Source of the DNA: Nonomuraea spiralis
Lineage (GTDB): Bacteria > Actinomycetota > Actinomycetes > Streptosporangiales > Streptosporangiaceae
Direction of reading: 5' to 3'
Length of the DNA: 64,000 nt
Assembly (NCBI RefSeq): GCF_014648435.1
Contig: NZ_BMRC01000011.1
Coordinates: 186,001 to 250,000, forward strand
A model generated the notes under the pieces. It made no database searches and was not told where the DNA came from. It saw only the letters and a program-made list of their open reading frames with translations. Both the position numbers and the translations under genes were made by a program. Shown piece by piece: positions 15,824 through 24,922 of the stretch. Within the stretch, counting starts at the first letter, position 1. The number at the start of each line of letters is the position of its first letter.

Positions 15824-18800
15824 GGCCCCTCGACTTCCTGGGCCGGATCAAGGTCAAGCTGGGCATCGTCATCGTGCTGGCGGTCGGCACCGCGTTCGTG
15901 GTGAACGAGGTCGGGCTCAACGCCGGGTTCACCAGGGACGTACGGATCGTCGTCGCGGTCATCCTCGCCCTGATCATGGTCCAGGTGCTGGCCATGGGCA
16001 TGACCAAGCCGCTGCGCCAGATGGCCAGGGCCGCCCAGACGATCGCCAAGGGCAGCTACGGCCTGCGGGTCAGCGCCACCTCGCGGGACGAGGTGGGCGA
16101 GCTGGCCAGGGCGTTCAACGCGATGGCCGCCGACCTCGGCGAGGTGGACCGGCAGCGGCGCGAGCTGATCGCGAACGTCAGCCACGAGCTGCGCACCCCC
16201 ATCACCGGGCTGCGCGCGGTGCTGGAGAACGTCGTGGACGGCGTCTCCGCGCCCGACCCGGTCACCATGCGGACCGCGCTCGCCCAGACCGAACGGCTCG
16301 GCCGCCTGGTCGCCCAGCTCCTCGACCTGTCCAGGCTCGACTCCGGCGTACGGCTGATCGAACCCGAGGCCGTCGAGCTGGCGCCGCTGGTGGAGCAGGC
16401 CGTACGCGAGGCGTCGCTGGCACGCGAGGACGTCACGATCTCGCCGTCGGTGCCCGCCGGGCTCGTGGTGCGCGCCGACCCCGACCTGCTGGCGCAGGTG
16501 CTGGCGAACCTGCTCGACAACGCCGTACGGCACAGCCCTCCCGGGGGTGTGGTGACCGTGACGTGCGGGGCGGAGCGGGCCGGGGCGCGGGTGGTGGTGG
16601 CCGATCAGGGGCCGGGCATCCCGGAGGCGTCCAGGGGGCGGGTGTTCGAACGCTTCTCGCGGCTCGACGCGGGACGGGCGGCCGACTCCGGGGGCGCGGG
16701 GCTGGGGCTGGCGATCGTCAAGGAGGTCGTGGAGCTGCACGGGGGGTCGATCCGGATCGACGACTGCGCGGGGTGCCGCATGGTCGTCGACCTACCAGGG
16801 AGGACGACGATGGCGGAGACACCGTTCGAGATGGGGTCGACCAGAACACCCGACCCCCAACCCGCCATCCCCCCACCAACCGGGGTTGCCCCGACGCCCC
16901 CGCCCCCGGGCACGCCGCCCCTCGCGGCGACAGGCGCTGTTGCGGGCGCGGTTCCGGAGCCCCCCTCCGAGACGGGCACGCTCGCGAGCGCCGGCTCGCT
17001 CGCGGCCCCGAGCGAGCCCACGGGCTCGGACGCGCTCGCCGGGTCGGGCGCGCTTGCGGGCTCCGACGCCCTGGCCGGCTCCGAGACCCCCGCCAGGTCG
17101 GGCGCGCTCGCGGGGGCAGCCGCTTCGGCCTCAGCTGCCTCAACCCCGGATGCGCCGACTGCAATTGCGCCGACCTCAGGCGTGGCGGCCTCCCAAGCGG
17201 CGGCCTCAGGCGCGGCGCCCTCAGTTGCGGCGGCCTCAGCAGCGCCGGACTCGGGCGTGCCGGCGTCGGGGGTGCCGATGTCGGGTGTGCCGGTCGCCGG
17301 CGTGACGACCGCAGATGTGACGGTCGCGGGCGTGCCGGCCTCGGGCGCGCAAGCGGCACCGTCGGCGAGGCCCCTTGCACCGGCGAGCGCGCCGTGGCCC
17401 CTCGCGCAGGCCGGCACGGCTCAGGGCGCGTCCACGCCTTTCGCGCAACCGGGCGCGGCTCAGGGCGCGTCCGGGCCTCTCGCCCCGGCGGGTGCGGCCC
17501 ACGCAGCGGCTTGGCCGCCTGCGCAGGCGGGTGGGGTGGCGGCGGGGGGTGGGGGGTTCGCCAGGATGATCGCGGGTGGGGTGCTCGGGGTTGTCGCCGG
17601 GTTCCTGGGCGGGCTGTTCGCGGCCGTGCTCGTCTCCGTGGCCGTCGGTGACGGGCTGGCGCTGGTCACGCTGGTCATGGTGACGGCGCTGGGCGGTGCG
17701 CTCGGCATGGCGCTCGGGGACGGGTCGGGGCGTCGGGCGGCGTATCAGGCCGCGTACCAGGCGGGGATGCCCGTACGGACCCATGGCGACCCCGCACAGG
17801 CCCAGGCGAGCCCCGGACAGGGCCACAGCGGCCCCGCGCACGGGCAGATGGGCCCCGCGCAGGGGCACGGCGGGCCCGCGCACGGGCAGGGGCAGGGGTA
17901 CGCGGGGATGGCGCAGGCGTATGTGCCGCCGCCGTTGTTTCCCAGGCCCGAGTTGCCCGCCGCGCCGCGCTGGCTGCTGCCGGCCGCCGCCGGCGCGGGG
18001 GTGTTCGCCGCGGTGGCGTTGCCCGACGCACAGGTCGGGCTGGGAATCGTGCTCGTCGCCATGGTGCTCGGCGCGGCGGCGTTGCCGGCCGTGCTGCGCA
18101 GGATGACCCCCTGGACGCTGGCGTTCGGGGTGACGGCGTACTGGCTGATCTCGATGGCGGCGGTGCGCGACGCGGACTGGCTGGTCGCGATCCTGCTCGT
18201 CGGGGGCGCGGGGCTGGGCGCGCTGGCGGTGTCCGGGGCGGGGGCCGGCTGGCTGGGCGTGATCAGGGGCGGTGCGTCCGTGCTGCTCGCGCTCGGTCCC
18301 GTGCCGTGGTTCCTGGCCGGGCCGCTCAGGAAGCTGACCGCCCGGCGGCGGATCATGCCGGTGCTCGCGGGGCTCGGCATCACGGTCGTGCTGGTCATGG
18401 TGTTCGGGTTGCTGTTCGTCTCGGCCGACGCCGTCTTCGCCTCGTACGTCGAGCGCCTGACCGCCACCCCCGCCTGGGCCGACTCGCTGCCGGGCCGGAT
18501 CTTCGTCTTCGGGCTCGTCGCCGTGTTGCTGGCCGCCACCGTGCTGGTCGCGCTGCGGCCGGTGATCGACCCGGTCGGTCCCGAGCACAAGTTCGGCGTG
18601 AGCAGGAGCGTGTGGCTGGTGCCGCTCGTCGCGGTGAACCTGCTGTTCTCGTCGTTCGTGGCGGTCCAGATCACGGCGCTGTTCGGCGGCGACGGCTGGG
18701 TGCGGCGGACGGCGGGCCTGACCTACGCCGAGTACGCCAGGCAGGGGTTCTTCCAGCTCGTCGTGGTCAGCGTGTTCGTGCTGGGCATCGTCGCGGTGGC

Positions 18801-19392
18801 CGGCGGGCTGCTGCGGACCGAGCGCCGCGAACGCTGGCTGCTGGCCGTCATGCTCGGCCTCCTGTGCGGGCTGACGATGGTGGTGCTGGCCTCGGCCCTG
18901 CACCGGATGAGCCTCTACACCGACGCGTACGGCCTGTCCCGGCTGCGCATCTCGGTGCAGGCGACGGTGTGGTGGCTGGGCGCGCTGTTCGCGCTGGTGC
19001 TGCTGGCCGGCGCGGTACGCCTGGCGGGACGAGGCTCCGGCTGGCTGCCCCGTACGATCGTCCTGGTGACCGGGCTCGGCCTGGGCGCGTTCGCGGTGGT
19101 CAACCCCGACCTCCAGGTCGCGCAGACCCAGGTCGAGGTGCGCGGCGTCACCAAGATGGACTCCGACTACCTGGGCGACCTCGGCGCGGAGGCCGTGCCC
19201 GCCCTCGACCGGCTGCCCGAGCCGCAGCGCAGCTGCGTGCTCGCCGACGTGGTCCGCGCGAACGGGCTCGGCCGCCCCGATCCCTGGAACGGCTGGAACC
19301 TCGCCCGCGCGCAGGCCCGGGACCTGCTGGCCGAGCGGCCCGTCGATCCCTCGGCCACCTGCGCATCGGCGTCGGCGCGCGGCTCTGATTGA
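15820..19392 (+). CDS. HAMP sensor histidine kinase fused in frame to DUF4173 membrane protein
   Basis: One open frame of 1190 codons. Residues 1-330 are a complete kinase: two transmembrane helices with a very short loop, HAMP, His122 in NVSHELRTPITG, N-box NLLDNAVRHSPPGG, DQGPGIPE and GGAGLGLAIVKEVVELHGG, ending MVVDLPGR where kinases usually stop. No stop follows. Instead comes a 250-residue Ala/Pro/Ser/Gly linker, two helices, a Gln/His/Gly-rich linker and a roughly ten-helix DUF4173 domain. At 16798 a strong Shine-Dalgarno and ATG (residue 331) could start the second part independently. In relatives these are usually separate neighbouring genes; a sequencing error removing a stop is the main alternative. 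Confidence 0.85.
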   Translation: MRPLDFLGRIKVKLGIVIVLAVGTAFVVNEVGLNAGFTRDVRIVVAVILALIMVQVLAMGMTKPLRQMARAAQTIAKGSYGLRVSATSRDEVGELARAFNAMAADLGEVDRQRRELIANVSHELRTPITGLRAVLENVVDGVSAPDPVTMRTALAQTERLGRLVAQLLDLSRLDSGVRLIEPEAVELAPLVEQAVREASLAREDVTISPSVPAGLVVRADPDLLAQVLANLLDNAVRHSPPGGVVTVTCGAERAGARVVVADQGPGIPEASRGRVFERFSRLDAGRAADSGGAGLGLAIVKEVVELHGGSIRIDDCAGCRMVVDLPGRTTMAETPFEMGSTRTPDPQPAIPPPTGVAPTPPPPGTPPLAATGAVAGAVPEPPSETGTLASAGSLAAPSEPTGSDALAGSGALAGSDALAGSETPARSGALAGAAASASAASTPDAPTAIAPTSGVAASQAAASGAAPSVAAASAAPDSGVPASGVPMSGVPVAGVTTADVTVAGVPASGAQAAPSARPLAPASAPWPLAQAGTAQGASTPFAQPGAAQGASGPLAPAGAAHAAAWPPAQAGGVAAGGGGFARMIAGGVLGVVAGFLGGLFAAVLVSVAVGDGLALVTLVMVTALGGALGMALGDGSGRRAAYQAAYQAGMPVRTHGDPAQAQASPGQGHSGPAHGQMGPAQGHGGPAHGQGQGYAGMAQAYVPPPLFPRPELPAAPRWLLPAAAGAGVFAAVALPDAQVGLGIVLVAMVLGAAALPAVLRRMTPWTLAFGVTAYWLISMAAVRDADWLVAILLVGGAGLGALAVSGAGAGWLGVIRGGASVLLALGPVPWFLAGPLRKLTARRRIMPVLAGLGITVVLVMVFGLLFVSADAVFASYVERLTATPAWADSLPGRIFVFGLVAVLLAATVLVALRPVIDPVGPEHKFGVSRSVWLVPLVAVNLLFSSFVAVQITALFGGDGWVRRTAGLTYAEYARQGFFQLVVVSVFVLGIVAVAGGLLRTERRERWLLAVMLGLLCGLTMVVLASALHRMSLYTDAYGLSRLRISVQATVWWLGALFALVLLAGAVRLAGRGSGWLPRTIVLVTGLGLGAFAVVNPDLQVAQTQVEVRGVTKMDSDYLGDLGAEAVPALDRLPEPQRSCVLADVVRANGLGRPDPWNGWNLARAQARDLLAERPVDPSATCASASARGSD
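16798..16812 (+). promoter_or_regulatory. Internal ribosome-binding site and ATG inside the kinase-DUF4173 frame
   Basis: GGGAGG (16798-16803), six bases, then ATG (16810) lie exactly at the join between the kinase domain and the linker. Initiation here would give an 860-residue DUF4173 protein without the kinase. Confidence 0.6.
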
Positions 19393-19400
19393 ATCTTGGT

Positions 19401-20930
19401 GTGAGGTTCGACGTAGTCATCAGCGGCGGCCGGGTGCTCGACGGCACGGGCGCGCCGCCGTACCGGGCGGATGTGGGGATCGCGGGCGACCGGGTCGCGG
19501 CGGTCGGCAGGCTCGGCGGCGCGCAGGCGGGGACGGTGATCGACGCGACCGGACGGTTCGTCGCGCCCGGCTTCGTCGACTGCCACGCCCACGGCGACGC
19601 GGCCGTGTTCGACCCGGCCGTGCAGCTCGCGGCGCTCCGGCAGGGTGTGACCACGTTCGTCCTTGGACAGGATGGTCTGTCCTTCGCCCCCGGGTCCGCC
19701 GAGACCGTCGCGTACGCCTCCCGCTACTTCGCCGCCGTCAACGGCGCCCTGCACGAGGGCCCGCTGAGCGTCGCAGAGCTGCTCGCCGGCTACGACCGCG
19801 CGGTGGCGCTGAACACGGCCTACCTGCTGCCGCACGGCACGATCCGCTTCGACGTCATGGGCCCCTCGCCGGAGGCGGCCACGCGCGCGGAGCTGGCCGC
19901 GATGGTGGAACGGGTCGAGCGCGGCCTGTCCGAGGGCGCGGTCGGGTTGTCGAGCGGGCTGGAATACCTGCCGGGCCGCTACGCCGACGCCGCGGAGCTG
20001 GCCGCCCTGTGCACGCCGCTCGACGGCCTGCCGTACGTCACCCACATGCGGGCCTACGGCGCGAACGCCGCGGTCGGCATGGAGGAGGTCGTGGACATCG
20101 CCGGGCGCTCGGGCACGGCCGTGCACGTCTCCCACCTGCACGGGCCCGCCGACGTGCTGTTGCCGCTGGTCGGCAGGGCGCACGACGAGGGCGTCGACCT
20201 CACCTTCGACACCTACCCCTACCTGCGCGGCAGCACGATCCTGGCCATGGTGGTGCTGCCGCCGTCCGTGCCGGGCGCCCAGACGGACCTGGCGCTGGAG
20301 ATGATCGCCTCGGCCGAGCTCGACGACTGGTGGGCGGGGCTCGGCGACCTCTGGCCGCGCCTGACCGTCTCCCACGCGCCCGGCCTGGAGTGGGCGGAGG
20401 GGCTGGCCCTGCCGGAGGCGGCCGGGCGGGCCGGCATGGACCCCGCCGCGTTCTGCCGCCACCTGCTGGTGGAGTCGCGGCTGGAGGCCGGGTGCGTCTC
20501 CGCGCGGCCCGACGAGGGCCCCGCGGGTGAGGAGTCCGTACGCCGGGTCCTGCGCCATCCCTCCCACACCGGCGGCTCCGACGGCATCTACATGGGCGGT
20601 CATCCGCATCCGCGCGGGTTCGGGGCCTTCGCCAGGTTCCTCGGCCGGCACGTCCGCGAGCTGGGCGACTGGACGTGGGAGCAGGCGGTCGTGCACCTGG
20701 CCTCCCACCCGGCCCGGCGGTTCGGGCTCGACGGGCGCGGGCTGGTGCGTGACGGGTTCGTCGCCGACCTGGTGGTGTTCGACCCGCTCACGGTGTCCGA
20801 CCGGGCGACGTACGCCGACCCGCGCACCCCGGCGAGCGGCGTGGACGACGTGCTCGTGTCCGGCGTGCGCGTGCTGGCGGGGGGCGAGCTGACCGGGGCC
20901 GTTCCGGGACGGGCGCTCCGATCACGCTGA
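19401..20930 (+). CDS. D-aminoacylase (N-acyl-D-amino-acid deacylase family)
   Basis: An amidohydrolase of 509 residues from the GTG at 19401; a TTG at 19389 overlapping the previous stop would add four residues. Metal-binding features of the family are present: HxH at H62/H64 (VDCHAHGDAAV), THMRAYG, HVSHLHGP and the late aspartate in TGGSDGIYMGG. The TIM-barrel is flanked by the beta-sandwich strands (VVISGGRVLDGTGAPPYRAD; DLVVFDPLTV). These enzymes remove acyl groups from N-acyl-D-amino acids. It opens a cluster with a D-threonine aldolase-like enzyme and RidA, which supports D-amino-acid catabolism. Confidence 0.9.
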   Translation: MRFDVVISGGRVLDGTGAPPYRADVGIAGDRVAAVGRLGGAQAGTVIDATGRFVAPGFVDCHAHGDAAVFDPAVQLAALRQGVTTFVLGQDGLSFAPGSAETVAYASRYFAAVNGALHEGPLSVAELLAGYDRAVALNTAYLLPHGTIRFDVMGPSPEAATRAELAAMVERVERGLSEGAVGLSSGLEYLPGRYADAAELAALCTPLDGLPYVTHMRAYGANAAVGMEEVVDIAGRSGTAVHVSHLHGPADVLLPLVGRAHDEGVDLTFDTYPYLRGSTILAMVVLPPSVPGAQTDLALEMIASAELDDWWAGLGDLWPRLTVSHAPGLEWAEGLALPEAAGRAGMDPAAFCRHLLVESRLEAGCVSARPDEGPAGEESVRRVLRHPSHTGGSDGIYMGGHPHPRGFGAFARFLGRHVRELGDWTWEQAVVHLASHPARRFGLDGRGLVRDGFVADLVVFDPLTVSDRATYADPRTPASGVDDVLVSGVRVLAGGELTGAVPGRALRSR

Positions 20931-20972
20931 TCCCGGCTGGGATAAGGTCATACGCGGATAAATGGGGGTGTT

Positions 20973-22049
20973 GTGCAGGTAATCCTTGGGCAGTCGGTCC
21001 TCGACGGCGAGCTCGGCTTTCCGCTGATGATCGTGCACCGCGACGCGCTGGAGCACAACGTGGCCACGATGGCCTCGTTCGTCCGCGACCACGGCATGGA
21101 GCTGGCCCCGCACGTCAAGACACACATGTCGCCGGAGATCTCCGCGATGCAGCTCGAAGCGGGCGCGTGGGGGCTGACGGTGGCGACGACCCGGCAGGCC
21201 CGGATCGCCCGCGGCTACGGCGGCGACCGGATCATGGTGGCCAACCAGGTCGTCGACTCGGCCGGGCTGAACTGGGCGGCCGGGGAGCTCGACCGCGATC
21301 CGGCGTTCGAGTTCCTGAGCTTCGTCGACTCCGAGACCGGGGTGGACATCCTGGCCCGGCACGCCTCGACGCGGCCGTTCCGGGTGCTCGTGGAGCTCGG
21401 GCACGAAGGCGGGCGGGCCGGCTGCCGCACGCTCGACGAGCTGCTGAAGGTGGCCGCGTACGTCCAGGAGACGCCCGGCGTCGAGCTGGCCGGCGTCGCC
21501 GGGTACGAAGGCGCGCTGAAGAGCGCGCAGGACGTCCGCCGTTACCTGGGCACGTTGCAGGACGCCGTCGAGCACGTCCGGGTCCGGAACCCGATCCTGA
21601 CCGTCGGTGGCAGCCAGTGGTTCGACGTGATCGGCCGCGAGCTGGTCACCACGCAGGCCCGGATCCTGCTGCGCAGCGGCGCGTACGTCACCCACGACGA
21701 CGGCTACTACCGCGAGCGCACGCCGTTCAACCGGATCGAGGGCGAGCTGCGGCCGGCCCTGGAGGTGTGGGCGCACGTACTGTCCACGCCCGAGCCGGGG
21801 CTCGCGGTCGTGGGCATGGGCAAACGGGACGCGCCCTACGACGAGGGGCTGCCGGTGCCGCGCCGGGACGGCGTCACGATCACGAAGATGCAGGACCAGC
21901 ACACCGTGGTACGGGCCGACGGCCTCAAGCCCGGCGACCTGCTGGCCTTCGGGATCTCACATCCGTGCACCGCGTTCGACAAGTGGCGCGTGCTGCCTCT
22001 GGTGGACCGGGACTACCGTGTCGTCGGCACGATCCACACCGATTTCTAG
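20973..22049 (+). CDS. D-threonine aldolase / D-serine dehydratase-like PLP enzyme
   Basis: A fold-type III (alanine racemase-like) PLP enzyme of 358 residues. K49 in APHVKTHMSPE is the expected Schiff-base lysine. The C-terminal metal site characteristic of the D-serine dehydratase/D-threonine aldolase group is visible as H330/C332 in GISHPCTAFDKW. Members either split D-threonine to glycine and acetaldehyde or dehydrate D-serine to pyruvate and ammonia. The RidA gene ten bases downstream argues for an enamine-producing dehydratase, since RidA clears that intermediate, but the sequence does not decide. Confidence 0.88.
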   Translation: MQVILGQSVLDGELGFPLMIVHRDALEHNVATMASFVRDHGMELAPHVKTHMSPEISAMQLEAGAWGLTVATTRQARIARGYGGDRIMVANQVVDSAGLNWAAGELDRDPAFEFLSFVDSETGVDILARHASTRPFRVLVELGHEGGRAGCRTLDELLKVAAYVQETPGVELAGVAGYEGALKSAQDVRRYLGTLQDAVEHVRVRNPILTVGGSQWFDVIGRELVTTQARILLRSGAYVTHDDGYYRERTPFNRIEGELRPALEVWAHVLSTPEPGLAVVGMGKRDAPYDEGLPVPRRDGVTITKMQDQHTVVRADGLKPGDLLAFGISHPCTAFDKWRVLPLVDRDYRVVGTIHTDF

Positions 22050-22058
22050 GGAGATTTC

Positions 22059-22439
22059 GTGAAGAAAGAGCTCAAGACCACTGAGGGCGCGGCCCCGGTC
22101 GGCGCCTACTCCCAGGGACTGGTGGTGGGCGACTTCGTCTACACCTCCGGCATGGGCCCGCTCGACCCGCACACCGGCGAGATCGTCGGCGACGACGTGG
22201 CGACCCAGACCCACCAGGTCATGAAGAACCTCGGGGCCATCCTCGCCGCCCACGGCCTGGGCTTCGACGACGTCATCAAGTCGACGGTCCACCTCCAGGA
22301 CGTCAAGGAGGACTTCGCCGCCTACAACGAGGTGTACAAGTCGTACTTCACCCAGCCGTACCCCGTACGGACCACGGTGGGCTCGCAGCTCATGAACATC
22401 CTGGTGGAGATCGACTTCGTCGCGCACAAGAGCGCGTAA
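22059..22439 (+). CDS. ridA: RidA family enamine/imine deaminase
   Basis: A 126-residue YjgF/RidA protein beginning at GTG 22059 behind GGGAG. It retains the catalytic arginine of the RidA subfamily (R104, YPVRTTVGSQL) and the signature VGAYSQGLVVGDFVYTSGMG. RidA hydrolyses reactive 2-aminoacrylate and related enamines to keto acids, protecting PLP enzymes. Its place directly behind a D-serine dehydratase-like enzyme fits that job. The next gene starts nine bases after its stop. Confidence 0.95.
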   Translation: MKKELKTTEGAAPVGAYSQGLVVGDFVYTSGMGPLDPHTGEIVGDDVATQTHQVMKNLGAILAAHGLGFDDVIKSTVHLQDVKEDFAAYNEVYKSYFTQPYPVRTTVGSQLMNILVEIDFVAHKSA

Positions 22440-22448
22440 GGTCTGCAC

Positions 22449-23645
22449 GTGGACAGTTCGGTATACGTCTTCGCCGAGGACCTGCACGGTGAGGGCGTCG
22501 AGCGGGTGCTCGACAGGATCAGCGCGTACGGAGTGGACGGCGTCACGGTCGGGGCCGTCCACCACGCCGCGCTCGACGTCACCCCGCACGGACTGTCCAG
22601 GCTGACCGTCAGGCACGACGGCGCCCACTTCACCCCGCCGGCCGAGCTGTTCGACGGGCTCCGGCTCGCTCCCGTGCCCGGTCACGTCCACGCCCTCGCC
22701 GGGCTGCGCGAGGCGTGCGCCGGGCGCGGCCTGAAGCTCCACGGCTGGACGGTCTTCCTCCGCAACGCCACGCTCGGCACCGAGCACCCCGACGTGACCG
22801 TGCGCGACTGCTTCGGCGACCGCGGCTCGCTCATCGACCTGTGCCCCGCGCATCCCGACGTGCGCGAGTACTCCGTCGCGCTGGCCAGGGCGGTGGCCAG
22901 GCTGGGCGTCGACAGCGTGGTCGCCGAGGCGCTGCACTTCACGCCGGTCGAGCCGCAGCGCTCGTTCGTGCAGCTCGGGCCCATGGACTCGTTCCTGTTC
23001 GGGCTCTGCTTCTGCGACTACTGCATGCGCAGGGCCACCGACCTGGGCGTCAACGCCGAGGTGGCGCGCGAGGAGTGCGCGCGGATCGTGGGCGGGGTCT
23101 TCGACGGCGACCCGGCCGCGCAGGGCGAGGTGACCAGGGCGGCGCTCACCGCCTACGCCGGGCCCGAGGTGGTGGCGTACGCGCGGGCGCGCTCCGAGAC
23201 CGTCACCACGCTCGTGTCGGAGGTGTCCTCGGCGGTCGCCGAGGAGGGCTGCAAGCTGGTCTTCATCGACTCGACGGGGGCGGTGAAGGGCTACCGGGAC
23301 GGCCTGCCGACGCCGGGCCTGGCCGCCCACGACGCCTGGCAGCTCGGGGTGGACCTGGTGGCGCTGGGCGACCTGGTGCCCGCCTTCGGCGTGCTGGCGT
23401 ACGCGCGGGACGCGGCGCGGGTGGCCGACGACGTGGGCGCCTACCTGCGTTCGGTGGGCAAGGACCGCGAGGTGCGGGCGGTGTTGCGGCCCGGCTACCC
23501 TGACAGCGACTCGACCGACCGCCTGGTGGCCAAGGCCAGGGGCGCGAAGGCGGCGGGCGCTCTCGCGGTCGACTTCTACGCCTATGGGCTGGTGCCCCAC
23601 CCGGTGCTCGACCGCATCCCGGAAGCCCTGGCCGCCGCCGGTTGA
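22449..23645 (+). CDS. Unknown protein of the D-amino-acid cluster, TIM-barrel-like
   Basis: The 398-residue product starts at GTG 22449. No family is recognised with confidence. Alternating hydrophobic strands and helices, the order GVDGVTVGAVHH, KLHGWTVFLRN, DVREYSVALARAVARLGVDSV and AKAAGALAVDFYAYGL resemble a glycosidase-like TIM barrel. A cysteine cluster CFCDYC (about residue 189) is like those of putative glycoside hydrolases with a structural metal or disulfide. There is no signal peptide, so it is probably cytosolic. The nine-base gap to ridA suggests it belongs to the same operon and handles an acyl- or glycosyl-D-amino-acid substrate; this is inference. Confidence 0.7.
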   Translation: MDSSVYVFAEDLHGEGVERVLDRISAYGVDGVTVGAVHHAALDVTPHGLSRLTVRHDGAHFTPPAELFDGLRLAPVPGHVHALAGLREACAGRGLKLHGWTVFLRNATLGTEHPDVTVRDCFGDRGSLIDLCPAHPDVREYSVALARAVARLGVDSVVAEALHFTPVEPQRSFVQLGPMDSFLFGLCFCDYCMRRATDLGVNAEVAREECARIVGGVFDGDPAAQGEVTRAALTAYAGPEVVAYARARSETVTTLVSEVSSAVAEEGCKLVFIDSTGAVKGYRDGLPTPGLAAHDAWQLGVDLVALGDLVPAFGVLAYARDAARVADDVGAYLRSVGKDREVRAVLRPGYPDSDSTDRLVAKARGAKAAGALAVDFYAYGLVPHPVLDRIPEALAAAG

Positions 23646-23662
23646 AACCTCCGCACGTCCGC

Positions 23663-24202
23663 TCAGAGGCCGTCGAGCAGGACCGACACGGCCTTCTCCG
23701 CGTAGCCCTCCGGAAGGGGCAGGCCGCGGAAGACCGCGCGTATCCACACGGCCCCGGCCAGCAGGTCCACGATCAGCAACGGGTCGGCCGACGCGCTCAG
23801 CTCGCCCCGGCGCGCCGCACGCTCGAAGATCACCCGCTCCCGCGCGAACCGGTCGGCGAAGAACCGGCGGGCGTCGAGCTCGGGATGGCGTACGGCGGCG
23901 GCCAGGGCCGTGACCGCGATGTCGCTGCCGGGCGGTTCGGTGAGCAGCCGTACGATCTGCTCCACTAGGGCCACCAGGTCGCCCCGGAACGAGCCGGTGT
24001 CGGGCGTTTCGAACCCCAGCACGTCCGACTCGACCAGCGCGGCCCCGAGCAGCGCCGCCTTCGACGGCCACCACCGGTAGATGGTCGTCTTGTTGACCCC
24101 CGAGCGCTCGGCGACCCCCTCGACCGTGAGCCCGTCATAGCCCTTCTCCGCGACCATCCACAGCGTCGCGTCGAAGATCTCCTGCTGCTTCCTCGGCGCC
24201 AT
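23663..24202 (-). CDS. TetR family regulator
   Basis: A 179-residue TetR protein with the HTH at residues 20-50 (LTVEGVAERSGVNKTTIYRW) and a TetR_C_11-like ligand domain (FFADRFARERVIFERAARRG, LAGAVWIRAVFRGLPLP). The ATG lies four bases inside from the stop of the LysE gene, so the regulator is the second gene of the LysE operon and probably controls the exporter. Confidence 0.92.
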   Translation of the reverse strand: MAPRKQQEIFDATLWMVAEKGYDGLTVEGVAERSGVNKTTIYRWWPSKAALLGAALVESDVLGFETPDTGSFRGDLVALVEQIVRLLTEPPGSDIAVTALAAAVRHPELDARRFFADRFARERVIFERAARRGELSASADPLLIVDLLAGAVWIRAVFRGLPLPEGYAEKAVSVLLDGL

Positions 24203-24205
24203 AGG

Positions 24206-24820
24206 TCATTTTCTCCCGGCGAACGCCGTGGCCACGCCGAGGCCCAGGTAGACGACGCCGCTGACGTACCGCAGGGTCCGGGCGGCGCGGGTCAGGCGGG
24301 TGCCGAGGGCGCCGGCGGTGAGCGCGTACACGAGGTCGGAGATCAGGCCCAGGAACAGCAGCGTCAGGCCGAACACAATGATCTGCAGCGCGGGCGAGCC
24401 GGCCCCCGGGTCGACGAACTGCGGGAGGAAGGCCAGGAAGAACAGCGCCACCTTGGGGTTGAGCACGTTGACCAGGACCCCTTCGAGGAACACCTTGGCC
24501 AGCGGTTGCGCGGGCGGCGCCCCGGCCTGCGCGTCCTTGCCGGTGAAGGCGCGTACGCCCAGGTAGAGCAGGTAGGCCACGCCCGCCCACTTGACGATCG
24601 CGAACAGCGCCGCCGACCGCGAGATCACGTACGAGAGCCCGGCGGCCGCCGCGGCGATGTGCACCAGCGTGCCGGCCTCCACGCCGAGCGCGCTGGCCAG
24701 GCCGGCCGCCCTGCCCTGGGCCAGGCCCCTGGCGGCGATGTAGAGGTGGTTGGGGCCGGGGACCAGCACCAGGACCAGGGAGGCCGTGGCGAAGAGCAGG
24801 AAAGTCGTCAAGGAGATCAC
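24206..24820 (-). CDS. LysE family amino-acid/metabolite exporter
   Basis: The 204-residue protein has six transmembrane helices and the RhtB/LysE signature LVPGPNHLYIAARGLAQGRAAG followed by NPKVALFFLAFLPQFV. Family members export amino acids or homoserine lactones. The GTG at 24820 is chosen for the usual N-terminus (VISLTTFLLFATASLVLVLV). TetR follows directly, and the large LuxR regulator is divergent. The exported compound is unknown. Confidence 0.92.
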   Translation of the reverse strand: MISLTTFLLFATASLVLVLVPGPNHLYIAARGLAQGRAAGLASALGVEAGTLVHIAAAAAGLSYVISRSAALFAIVKWAGVAYLLYLGVRAFTGKDAQAGAPPAQPLAKVFLEGVLVNVLNPKVALFFLAFLPQFVDPGAGSPALQIIVFGLTLLFLGLISDLVYALTAGALGTRLTRAARTLRYVSGVVYLGLGVATAFAGRK

Positions 24821-24922
24821 GAAACAGCAGCGTAGAATGGGTTTGGTATGACGAAGAGGGCCAATTCCACGACGATGACGTGGACCAATGGAGTGTCGGC
24901 GCCGCGTGGCACACTTGCTGGC

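Noticed and set aside
17120..17330. Pentapeptide-repeat-like translation in another frame of the kinase-DUF4173 linker
   Set aside because: The frame is a by-product of repetitive GCGGCCTCAGGC-type DNA in the real coding frame, and has no start signal.
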